Positions 45,277-54,633 of a stretch of DNA of 64,000 bases are shown here, in pieces (positions within the stretch are counted from its first letter, which is position 1; every line of letters starts with the position of its first letter). The position numbers were made by a program, and so were the translations under genes. The notes below the pieces were generated by a model. It worked only from the letters and a program-made list of their open reading frames with translations, did not search any database and was not told the origin of the DNA. Location of the stretch: the NCBI GenBank assembly GCA_021292165.1, contig JAHFWL010000198.1:1-64000 (forward strand). The letters run 5' to 3'. The stretch is from Shinisaurus crocodilurus. Taxonomy: Eukaryota; Chordata; Lepidosauria; Squamata; Shinisauridae.

Positions 45277-45500
45277 TTTTTAAAAAAATATATATCAGCT
45301 GTTCCACGGGGAATCAGCTGAGAGGTGGGGGCTTCCCCCGCCCTGCCCAGGAGTCCTCCGGTCTTCCAGACCAGCAGAGGAAAGTAAAAAAAAAAAAAAA
45401 AAAAAAATTTTTTACTGTATTCGCTCCATAGGACGCACAGACATTTCCACCTAGTTTTTTTTTGGGGGGGGGGTGCGTCTTATGGAGCGAAAAATACGGT
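44240..45500. mobile_element. TIR element carrying a seven-copy ~160-bp tandem array
   Basis: The left end GTTTTCGCGCCATAAGACGC and right end GCGTCTTATGGAGCGAAAAA are inverted repeats of about 28 bp. Between them a unit is repeated seven times, starting near 44324, 44506, 44660, 44818, 44978, 45139 and 45296. Each unit holds AGCTGTTCC, GGGGAATCAGCTGAGAGG, GGGGGCTTCCCCC and GACCAGCAGAGGAAAGTAAA, followed by an (AAT)n run and T/A tracts. Units 3+4 and 5+6 share paired variants (AAACATAAATAAAT versus AATAACAATAAT), pointing to two-unit duplication. Poly-Tyr/Ile/Leu frames across it are artefacts. Confidence 0.85.
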
Positions 45501-46303
45501 ATTTAGACATGACTACCATCAGTGAGATGAAATTTTGCTAGTTGTACAATGAGGCTGTCTACTCTTGCCCTCTTCCTCCAGACTCTGTGATTTGCCAGTG
45601 ATGACTGACTTTGCATTATGCGCCTTTCATCAATGCTCAGCTGAAAAATTAGCATTGCTCTTGCCTATTTTAATAACAGTCTTTCAAGTTCCATTTCTTT
45701 AGACACAATATCAAAAACCCAACAAAGTTATCTAACATCACATGCTGTGCTCATTGGTAATCAAATGATACAAGGTCAGCAAGCTTGTCTCAGATCCATC
45801 TGTGCTTTCAGACTCATGTTTTTGGCCTTGCAAACTTGGTGTTGAGGTTGTACGTTTTGTTCCTATGGTTCCCCTATGCAATTGCCTCTATTCATCCATG
45901 CAATCAAATGTGCTTAGTTGCTGTTAGCTATATATAAGGTTGAGTGCATTTAAATCTTTAACCGCAGTACAATGTTTGTAATTCCAACATATAAATTTAT
46001 CTTTACTTCAACAAATTATGTAGCAATTATAGTCTTAGACAACAACTTGTTTTATGGAACCACAACTCTGAGGAGAACATGGATGGTGGGCCAGGGTCCC
46101 TCCACAGCTGCCAAGCAGACTACCAGGCCCAGCAAGTCCCATTGCCACACTCACTACTCAGCTCAAACATGTCTTTGCCTCATAGTTGGAAACAAGGGGC
46201 TTGATTTGAGCCTTTGGCTCCTTATTCCTAGTTCTATCACTGGAAGCATTGAAGAGAGCCAAAGAGAAAGTAGGAATCTACTTTTTGTAGTTATATACTA
46301 ACT
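45501..46303. other. Unannotated stretch
   Basis: AT-rich, without recognised repeats. TATATATAAGGTTGAG near 45930 is the only promoter-like motif noticed, and it is not by itself evidence of a gene. Confidence 0.35.
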
Positions 46304-46756
46304 ATGGTCATCACAAGAAGTCAGTGTACTCGGATAGTGAAGAACAAAACTAAAGTAAAATCCATCAAGTATTCAACAAAATCAACCAAGATCTCACCAA
46401 ATTCTATCTGGCCATATATTAGCTCTCGTATGATGCCTGGTGAAAAAACAAATGGCTGGAAAGGAAAGAATGGCAGGAAAGAATCCCTTTGTGATGATGC
46501 AGTTACTGAAGTCAGCACCAAAAAATCTTTTCCTAAGGAGGATTTATTAAATGAGCAGAGCTTGTCTATCCTAACTACTGCTCATTCATCTTTGTCATCG
46601 TCCTGCATGTCTACCGATCAACCATGTAGTCTGAATAATATTAATATAAATGTTAAATCTATTACAATCAAAAATATAGGAATGAGCAAAGCCTGCTTGA
46701 GAAATTTAGCTCATCTGGGCTCAATTCCTTCAAAATTCCTTGTATATTTTACCTGA
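46304..46756 (+). CDS. Unrecognised 150-codon open frame
   Basis: The frame opens with MVITRSQCTRIVKNKTKVK and is rich in Lys, Ser and Asn. Basic, Ser-rich N-termini of this style occur in some retroelement ORF1 or gag proteins, but no zinc knuckle, coiled coil or other motif is visible. It stands alone, with no neighbouring coding sequence in frame. The whole stretch is AT-rich, so a chance frame is at least as likely as a decayed coding region. Confidence 0.15.
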   Translation: MVITRSQCTRIVKNKTKVKSIKYSTKSTKISPNSIWPYISSRMMPGEKTNGWKGKNGRKESLCDDAVTEVSTKKSFPKEDLLNEQSLSILTTAHSSLSSSCMSTDQPCSLNNININVKSITIKNIGMSKACLRNLAHLGSIPSKFLVYFT

Positions 46757-47373
46757 GTGGAAGTCTCCAAATTCACCTAGAATTTCACCCGAGGGGAGGG
46801 GGGAAGTGTGCTAACTTGGGGATGGTAAGAGTTCCCTGAAGAATTTTTCCATTCTCATAGAAACTCTTTTCAGCTTCACTTGAACTTCATCAGATATTTC
46901 AGTTAAACAGGAACCTCTAAATTTGCATTGAATGTTGATTTATGCAAAAATCATTATTAACTAAACAAAACTAAAATTGTACCCCACATTCCCAACTCTT
47001 ATGCTCTCATTTCTCATTTCCTATAGCTAGTGGTTTTTAAACCTTATTTCTTAAAGGTTTCCTTTCCTTGTTAACTTGTCCTCTGAGGATCCCTGCATAT
47101 TTGCTACAGAATCTACGTGCACTGCAAAAGATTTTGGATTAGAATCTAGGGTACACACTCAGTTCACATGAACCACAAGCTAGGCTTGTTCAGTGTCACT
47201 GTCACCTGGTTCCTTGAAGCTTGCAAGAGAAGCTGGTCTGGTAGCATCCAAAAGCAATCAGATTAAGGTAGGAAGGAAATAGAACTCCAAGTGGGTCCTG
47301 CTGGCTGGAACTCTCTGCTACTGGAAATATAGGAGAAGGTTGTCTCAGCAGGGAGCTAAAGCTGACTGAAGAC
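46757..47373. other. Unannotated stretch
   Basis: No recognised repeats or coding motifs. Confidence 0.35.
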
Positions 47374-47739
47374 TTATGTAGGCTGACAAGCTGTAGTGTG
47401 GTAATCTCCACTCCTCCTGAAGGAGCTGACTGGACTCCTAAAGGATCCTTGACTGATTTTGCAGGCTGAGGCTTCTGTGAGGCTGGGGAGATGAAGTTCC
47501 TGCTGGGGACTTGTCCTCTGAGTCAGAGGATAATGCCAGGGATGTGTCCTCTGGACAGGAGAGCCTGAATAAGGCACTGACTGCCCTACCACTGAGGAAA
47601 TAAATTGTGCCTCCTCCTCCTCCTCCTCCTCCTCCTCCTCCTCCTCCTCAGAATCCTCTGCTGCACACTGGAAAGTCTGAGGGCTTGGGATCATGTCATC
47701 TATCTCAACTGAGGATGCATCCCAGAACACACCAAGCAT
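47374..47739 (-). CDS. Unrecognised 121-codon frame with poly-Glu tract
   Basis: The frame contains AEDSEEEEEE, a 13-residue glutamate run encoded by the (CCT)n microsatellite at 47610-47649. The sequence before and after is Ser/Pro/Gln-rich, without a domain I recognise. An open frame continues in a different frame at 47411-47202. It could be a decayed retroelement leader or coding piece. The repeat origin of the acidic tract makes a real gene doubtful. Confidence 0.15.
   Translation of the reverse strand: MLGVFWDASSVEIDDMIPSPQTFQCAAEDSEEEEEEEEEEEEEAQFISSVVGQSVPYSGSPVQRTHPWHYPLTQRTSPQQELHLPSLTEASACKISQGSFRSPVSSFRRSGDYHTTACQPT
47610..47649. repeat. (CCT)n microsatellite
   Basis: About 13 tandem CCT triplets (CTCCTCCTCCTCCTC) without interruption. 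Confidence 0.95.
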
Positions 47740-49479
47740 GACTGCTCAGTGGAATATTTCAGTGGAAGATTGGTCATGCAAGCTTTCAGGGAAGCATTTC
47801 CACAATTATGGATCTTCTTATTGAGGAACCCCTGACAAACTTATGAAAAACCTTGGAACATTGTTTGAAAGCCACTTGGCCTGTAGCTTACTCAAAGTTG
47901 TGATGCCTCTACCACATTTCACTTACCTCATTCTACGAGATAAGGACTTGCTCATTCCTGCTAAGAGACACAACTGTCAGGCTTGTGGTACATGATGGAG
48001 AAAGGGTTTCTGAATATCATCTGAATTTCTATTAAATATATGTCTGCAATATAGAGAGTCACATCAGTGAAACACTAAGGATGTGTGAGGTTTAGTGGCT
48101 AGAATATGCAGATATACATGTTCTCACTCAGTGGAAAACAGTAAGAGAATATTGCAAGTTAAGTCAGATTCCTATAGCTTAAAGAAATGCATTCAAAATT
48201 AGTGGAACAGTGACTATAATACCCATAGATCTAATCAACTAGCAATTTTAAATTTAGGGCACTAATTTCATGCTTGGACCACATGCTTAACAGGCATTTT
48301 TAAGCCTCTATTATAGAACTCCTCAGAAAGCTAGCAGGTAAAGTAAATTGATGTCAGTCTATTGTTAACAGTAGCATTCACAAAAGGAATCTGAAATGAT
48401 ATTAAGGCATTGGCAGAAATTAACAAAGGCAAAAAAGAACTGAGAGTTTTGTAAGACTCAGCTTCTCACTTACGATATTGTTCTGATTTATAGTTTTCAC
48501 AGGACAAACCACTAAATGGCCTCAAAAATAACTTGCAATGGAAGGATGGAGGGGTAGCATTCAACATCTTTTATATCCCTCCCTCCCTCCCCTGTTTTTG
48601 TAAGATTTCCTTGTAATAGAATATTATGCATTCTAATTTAGTTCACTTAAGAATTGCTCCACATAGAGATCTTTGATGTATCATGGGGATATCCACAATT
48701 AAATGCCTTAAATTCTGGTTTGAATAATGACACACCAAGGTTCTTCTCATCATTATTGCAATCTTTTAGACTTTCAGCAGCCCTTGATGACACCTTTTAA
48801 CCAGGGTAACGGCTTTCTTTCAGCTTTCATTGATGGGGGCTTTACCATATGTTGGAAGTAATCCAGTTAACAACTGCATGCTACTCCCTGTCATGATCAA
48901 TAATGGCTCTCAGAGTATAAATTAATTTTCTGACATAAGAGTCCAGCCACTTTTGATGAGATCAGCTGCTGACACTGATTGGCAGATGGGAAACAGATGC
49001 TTTGGCAGACTGGAAAAGTAACATTTACTGAATAAAGAGAGTGATAAAAGTTAAATTTTCCTTTCAAATATTAAGTGAGTGCAAAAGAACTAGCCTAAAG
49101 CTTGCTCCACCAGCACCAAATAAATGCACATATGTTTAAGGTAGTAGGTATGGATCAGCAGTTCCTCCTCACATCATTATGAATGATGGTTAATCCACCC
49201 TGTTAGGACATGAAGGTAAAGAGCTCAGAGAGGTTCTGCCCACAGAGGAGAGAAAACCTGCAGCATGAGTGGTGGGTTTTGAGTGATGGGGCAGAGGGAG
49301 AGAGCAGGGGGAGTTGTCCAGCACAGCTTATTCACCTGCTTCCCTGCTCCCTTGTCATTCTCTTGCAAGTGTCTCCTTCTCTGGTTGCACCCAGCAACCC
49401 ACATCCTCAAGCACAGGCCACTTGTACCAAATCAAGGGCAGCTTCCCAGGTGGACTTCGGTTGTTGTGCAAGCCCAGGA
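47740..49479. other. Unannotated, largely repeat-free
   Basis: The segment 48780-49110 is AT-rich and free of recognised repeats and coding frames, the kind of sequence in which conserved noncoding elements are found. That reading is only a guess. Confidence 0.35.
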
Positions 49480-49480
49480 A

Positions 49481-49528
<48 letters not shown>
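49480..49528. repeat. (AAT)n microsatellite
   Basis: About 16 tandem AAT units. Open frames across it encode poly-Asn or poly-Ile and are artefacts. Confidence 0.95.
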
Positions 49529-49531
<3 letters not shown>

Positions 49532-49607
49532 TCCCACCTTTTCCCCAATACTAGGACTGAAGGCGGCAACTGGGACTTAAGGCGGCAAGACCACACCCAT
49601 CAAGCGT

Positions 49608-49787
49608 CATAGATTTCATAGATTTCATAGATCATAGAGTTGGAAGGAGCCTACAAGGCTATCGAGTCCAACCCCCTGCTGAATGCAGGAAACTAGAGGA
49701 GGGGTCTCCCATCCAAGTAATAACCAGGCCTGACCCTGCTTAGCTTTCCACACTCAGACAAGCTGAGCCAGCGTAAACCACAGGCTT
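49608..49787 (-). repeat. 5S rRNA-headed SINE with CR1-type tail, copy 2
   Basis: The same architecture as 8191-8346: minus-strand head (49703-49787) with AAGCTAAGCAGGGTC, GGCCTGGTTATTACTTGG and ATGGGAGACC, and tail (49608-49702) with AACTCTATGATCTATGAAAT repeats at the end. It carries an extra CAGGAAACTAGAGGAGG joint between head and tail that the 8.2-kb copy lacks and the 29.9-kb copy shares. Confidence 0.82.
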
Positions 49788-52018
49788 GTCATGATGACTG
49801 TGTGGGTGGGGACAAAAGGGGGCAGGAAGAAACAGAGATAATCTCAGCCAACCTCCTTCCTTTCCAACCTTCCTGCTCATCCATCCCTCATCCCTTACTT
49901 GTGCTCTGTCTACCAGCTTCCTGCCCTCCCCAGTTTGTTGAATTACAGCCACCAATGCAGTAGTTATGCATGCTGTTGGAATGGTCTCTGACCACAGAGT
50001 TCCTCCAAGAAACATGCAGCATGCTATAGACTATGTTAAGCAAATTCCCACTTTTTGGTAGAGATCGGAGCATTCTTGAATCCTCCCATTCAAATCAATG
50101 GGATTTCAAAGTGCTCTTTTAAATAATGAGCACTTTGGGCAGAGATTCCAAAAGGCTCTTTTAAATAATGTAATGGCTTTCCAGAAGTGAGAAATGGAGA
50201 AATATAGAACAATGTGGTCATTTGTTGAATATACAGAAGTGGGGGTGATTATATATGCACATATGTAAATATATACTGAAACTGGATGAATGTGTGTGAA
50301 TGTTAGCAATCCCAGAAAAAAACATTGTGAATGGTTGAGAAGTCAAGAGACAGCCATGAATGCTGACAATCACCTAAATGTGATTGTCAGATTCACATCT
50401 AAATCTCCCCAAAGTGGGACAAACAGATGTATGTATTTTGGGGAATTCAGAAAATTCATTTGAGATTGCCAAGTTATTTGCCACATTTGGGGCATTCTCC
50501 ATATCATAATGCAAAAGGTCTTCAGTCTTGGCTGTCTGCCTTTTATGGGCATTCTACATATCAATGTGAGCAATATGCATGAGCACGAGGAAAGGGAAAA
50601 CAGGAGAATGCATTAAGTGTTGTCAGCCAGTTGTGGGAGTAGAAGATCAGATAATGGATTCGCAGTGACAGGCGAGTCTTGTTTGGAGGACCAGGGAGCC
50701 TGAGTGGAACTCAGATGACACACAGCCAGCGTTAAGCTCAGCAGGAGTGACAGCAAAGGAAGTACACGGCTAGCCTCTTGCACAGCAGGTAGAGCTGGGG
50801 GCAAAATGTCTGTGTTATTTATTCATGAGACGTTATTCACCAGACCAAAAGGAAAAGAATCACCTAGTTGCATGATGTCATTTTATTTTTATTTTGTGAA
50901 ATGGTTTCCCAATGCCCAATTACATTAAAAGGTAGGAACAAGAAATATGGAGTGTCACATATGTTGCAAAAGCCTACAGTAATTATGGGCACGATCCAGT
51001 CAGACATAAGAACTTTTTGAGTAAACACCAATGCATACAGTAAAACTTACTTCCTACTGAACATGTATAATTAATTCTCAACCTCTGAAATCAATGGAAC
51101 TTAAGTACCTTAACTTCGTCTGGATTGTGACATTAGTTTGAAGATTTTAACAAGAGACATTCTCTCCCCTACCCCATTTTCCGCTCTGATTCCCACTCCA
51201 GAGAGTGCCATATCAGCATAAGCAACAGCCCAGTGTTGGTGTGGTGCTGGGAGATTTGTAAATCCAATCTGTGTGCTATCAACTGCCTGGACTTCCACAC
51301 ACAGATCTTAGCAGATCTCACCACCCCTTGCAGCATGCAGAGTGCTGAACCAGCCTTATCAGCCCAGCTTCCCTTGTTATGACACTTGCTTCCAGCTTCC
51401 CCGTTGCAGATTAATCCATGGAGTCAGGAAACACTCTGGAACACCACAGGTTCTCTACCTGTTTATTTACTTATCAAGTAAAGTTCTACAGAGTATACAT
51501 GTCCTAGTTACAGTCCATGTGCAGAGTATAAATGCATAGCAAGCATTAAGTCCAGTGGAGTAAATTGAGCTTCACTCCACCTCAGAAAAAGCGTTACATT
51601 GTTGCAGGAACAAAGGAAAAGAACAAGAAGATGGAGAAGAAGAAAACCTTCCCCTTAAAATGGCTTCTGCCTGAACAAGTCAGTACGTCATCAGAACATT
51701 TGTAAACCATGTGACTAGCTCGTTCCTTTCCCACAGTTCTGGTTCTCATGCCTGAGAATAGACTCTGTGGTCTAGACATAATAAATCTGTTTACAGAGCC
51801 ACACTATACCTTCCATGTGTAAACAATGTACTGAAGCTTGTAAAGTGATACATATCACAACACCCAGTCCATTCAGGTGGCCTAGTGTTCTTATCCCTGT
51901 ATTGGAGATGAGAGAGTAGGATGAGAAGATAGCGGCTTGCTAAAATAAGGATAGATGAATCTATTTCTGGTCTGTGTGACTTTCTCATTTCTACCCCCAC
52001 CCACCCATAATTCCATTC
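49788..52018. other. Unannotated stretch
   Basis: A trace of the small ATAGGATT-type MITE lies near 50995-51125. Otherwise no coding region or recognised repeat was found. Confidence 0.4.
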
Positions 52019-52028
52019 ATTCATCCCA

Positions 52029-52263
52029 GTGTGGCGTAGTGGTGAGAGGGTTGGACTGGGACTTGGGTGATCCGGGTTCTATTCCCCGCTCAGTCATGAA
52101 ACTCACTGGGTGACTTTGGGCCAGTCACTGACTCACAGCCTAACCTACCTCACAGGGTTGTAGTGAGGATAAAATGGGGAGGAGGAGGAGGAGAATTATG
52201 TAAGCCACCTTGGGTTCCTTGCAGGAAAAAAGGAGGGGTATAAAAATATTTTTTTAAAAAAAA
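52029..52263 (+). repeat. tRNA-derived SINE with L2-like tail and 10-bp TSD
   Basis: The head GTGGCGTAGTGGTGAGAG and GGTTCTATTCC, body CACAGGGTTGTAGTGAGG and tail CACCTTGGGTTCC, GGAGGGGTATAAAAAT are clear. ATTCATCCCA at 52019-52028 is repeated at 52264-52273, the duplication expected of LINE-driven retrotransposition. Confidence 0.92.
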
Positions 52264-52619
52264 ATTCATCCCATTTCTCAAAATACACAGTTAAACATGT
52301 ATCTTAATATATATTTCAATATGTTTCCCGCCCCTCTCAAAATACATACTTTGTGTATTTTATACTGCTGACTGAGAACTACACTGCAACATTCAGAGAA
52401 GTGCAAAATCCAATAGACGGCTAAGTTTTGATCTGAACATTAATACGAGAATTGCAGATCAGGACATTTCATATAGGACTATACAGAAAGATCAAATTCC
52501 TCAAGGATCTTTCGTCTTAAGGCCACTTAATAAGTTCATGGTTGAGGTGAGATTTAAAGTCAGATTTCTGAGCTTAAACAGCTCTTAGCCACTACAACAG
52601 CTGAAGACATACTCTACTA

Positions 52620-52920
52620 AGAGAGCAATCCTATGGGTGCCTAGCCCAAGTGATGGAGGGCCTCAGTCTTGAAGCCCTCCATCCATCCTAAGCCCTACCT
52701 ACCTGTTGCTGGAAGAACAATGGAGGCTATTTTGCCTCTCCACCCTCCTAAAATACAGTTTTAGTTAGATGGTCTTCTAAGTCTCCCTAACTGTGAGGGT
52801 GGGTGGAGAATGGCTGGATCTCTCCCTCCGAGGTTGGAGCTCTGACTATGGCCTTGGAGGGGGAGATCTGCAGCATCTTAGGGCCCCCTCAGATGCTGCC
52901 TAGGGGCCATAGGGTTTTCT
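52620..52920. mobile_element. Candidate MITE with CTATGG termini
   Basis: The left end GAGCAATCCTATGGGTGCC and right end GCCTAGGGGCCATAGGGTT form imperfect inverted repeats. A related stretch in opposite orientation is at about 43262-43310. Boundaries and superfamily are uncertain. Confidence 0.4.
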
Positions 52921-53613
52921 CAAAATTATTTCCATGAGCACGTAAATAACAATGCAGGAAACTGAATGTTTAAGACTGCCTGTCACTGTCACTTCTAGCA
53001 TCCTGAAATAGGAAAAGGGAAGAGAAGAAAGATGCCCATTCTTCTCCCCACACATTATGCAAAAATACAAAATACGGAGGTGAGCACTGCAATACTGCAC
53101 AAGGGAAGTGGCGCTTTAACATAACTGTACTAGTTAGAGCACTTCTCAGAAAATGTTGTTTTCATCTGTTTCTACCTACAATATTTCTGGAGAACCAATA
53201 AATATTAAATAAGTTACTTTCTGATTTTGTTTCCCCTCTTTGAATCATTTGCCACAGTATGTCTATTCAGTGTCCTCCTGTCTATTTGTGTGTGTGTGTT
53301 TTAATAACTCTTTTTTCCCTTTCCTAAAAAAAAGTTCTTTGTAATGCAAATGGATCCCAGTACAAAAATTACATCTCTCTGTGTTCTCAAAGTCATTTTG
53401 TCATCTCACATACTGTCATTTATGGACAGATTCACCCATGTGAATACATCCCATCATGTCTTCTTTGTAACTAGAGTTTCTGGGGAGGGAAACATACACA
53501 AAAAAATATACAATTAAAAAAATCTATTCCGATGTGCCTGTCTGTGAGAGAAACAATAGAACCACTAATCCTTTTTGATAACAGAATATCTCCATGGAAT
53601 CTTGTGCAGGAGT

Positions 53614-53616
<3 letters not shown>
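52921..53616. other. Unannotated AT-rich stretch
   Basis: No coding region or recognised repeat. Confidence 0.4.
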
Positions 53617-53673
<57 letters not shown>

Positions 53674-53675
53674 AC
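53617..53675. repeat. (CT)n(CA)n compound microsatellite
   Basis: CT repeats at 53617-53649 pass directly into CA repeats to 53675. Frames across it on both strands are artefacts. Confidence 0.95.
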
Positions 53676-53925
53676 GACATGGTATTTTGCAGTGACTTCT
53701 TCATCTGAGATTTCCATTACAGGGGAATTCTCTGAGGTTCTACATTTTAAATATAGAACTTTGCTATCCAACCCAATGAATATTTCTAGGAAAAGAGAAT
53801 GTTATGTTGACAAATCAAGGTTGGTTGTTGTGTTGTGCAAACCAAGTCTATGTCATCCTTATCAGATCACATAATTCCTTTTAACTTGTGAACTTTGTAA
53901 CCCTGAAAATGGGAGTGTTGCAATG

Positions 53926-54340
53926 AATTAGGAATGCTAAGCATCAGCAAAAGATTCCATGTCAGCTAGAATACAAAGCTGAGGTATTTCATTACTCTGA
54001 TTCAATTGCAACTGCAGCACAAGCTGCTGAGAAATCCAGTGAGAACAGCGACAATGAAATAGCAGACATAGCTGCTACTCCTCATGAAGGACCTAGTCAA
54101 GAGAAGGCTACCGGAAGTGGGCAGAGCTGTTCAGAGCCCCTTCAGATTTAAAAACAATATTTACCGGTACATAAGATTTTATGTATCCAGCATACTGTTT
54201 GTGGTAGGTTTTATAATGTTAGAAGTATTGGTTAGGTTTATTGTCATTTGTTTAATCTAACAAAGGGAGGGATGCAATGTATTCTCTTTATAGATGGTCC
54301 TGCAGTACTACAGTTCCCAACACTCCCTGGAAGACATACA
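53926..54340 (+). repeat. Possible 3' end of an unknown LTR element
   Basis: An ATG-less plus-strand frame ends at a TAA near 54150 with an acidic, Ser/Glu-rich composition (ENSDNEIADIAATPHEG). About 115 bp later the purine run AACAAAGGGAGGGA is followed by TGCAATGTATTC. Coding end, purine tract, then TG is the order at the 3' end of an LTR element. No second LTR or TSD was found, so this is speculative. Confidence 0.2.
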
Positions 54341-54633
54341 AGAATAGGGCGTGTCATTTAGAGGGTTAAAAATGATTTTTTGCAAATTTGTGAAATAGGG
54401 GATCTAAAAATATGTCGTTTGATGTCACGAATTCAAATCTGCTATTAATTTTTTGATTGGACAACATTTAGCTCGGTAAATCGGCACTTGAACAAAACAC
54501 ATATTCACTGCTCTCGGAAAACAGTGTATAATGCTAAGAAGCATTTATTTTCTGTTGTATAAAACATACAGTTGTCATAAAACATATCTTTCTAAACAAA
54601 GAACAACAAAATGTAATAACACCCCTTTAAAAA

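Noticed and set aside
44323..45307. Several minus-strand frames with repeated FYFPLLVQKSRGLLG and poly-Tyr, Ile or Leu
   Set aside because: They are the same ~160-bp repeat unit and its AAT microsatellite read in different frames.
44324..45400. Possible CRISPR-like array of regular repeats
   Set aside because: The repeats are adjacent units with AAT tracts between them, not short repeats with unique spacers, in a vertebrate genome.
45925..45970. TATATATAAGG as a core promoter upstream of the 46.3-kb frame
   Set aside because: A single AT-rich motif in AT-rich DNA, with no supporting element and a doubtful frame downstream.
53575..53874. Ser/Leu and His/Thr repeat frames on both strands
   Set aside because: Produced by the (CT)n(CA)n microsatellite.
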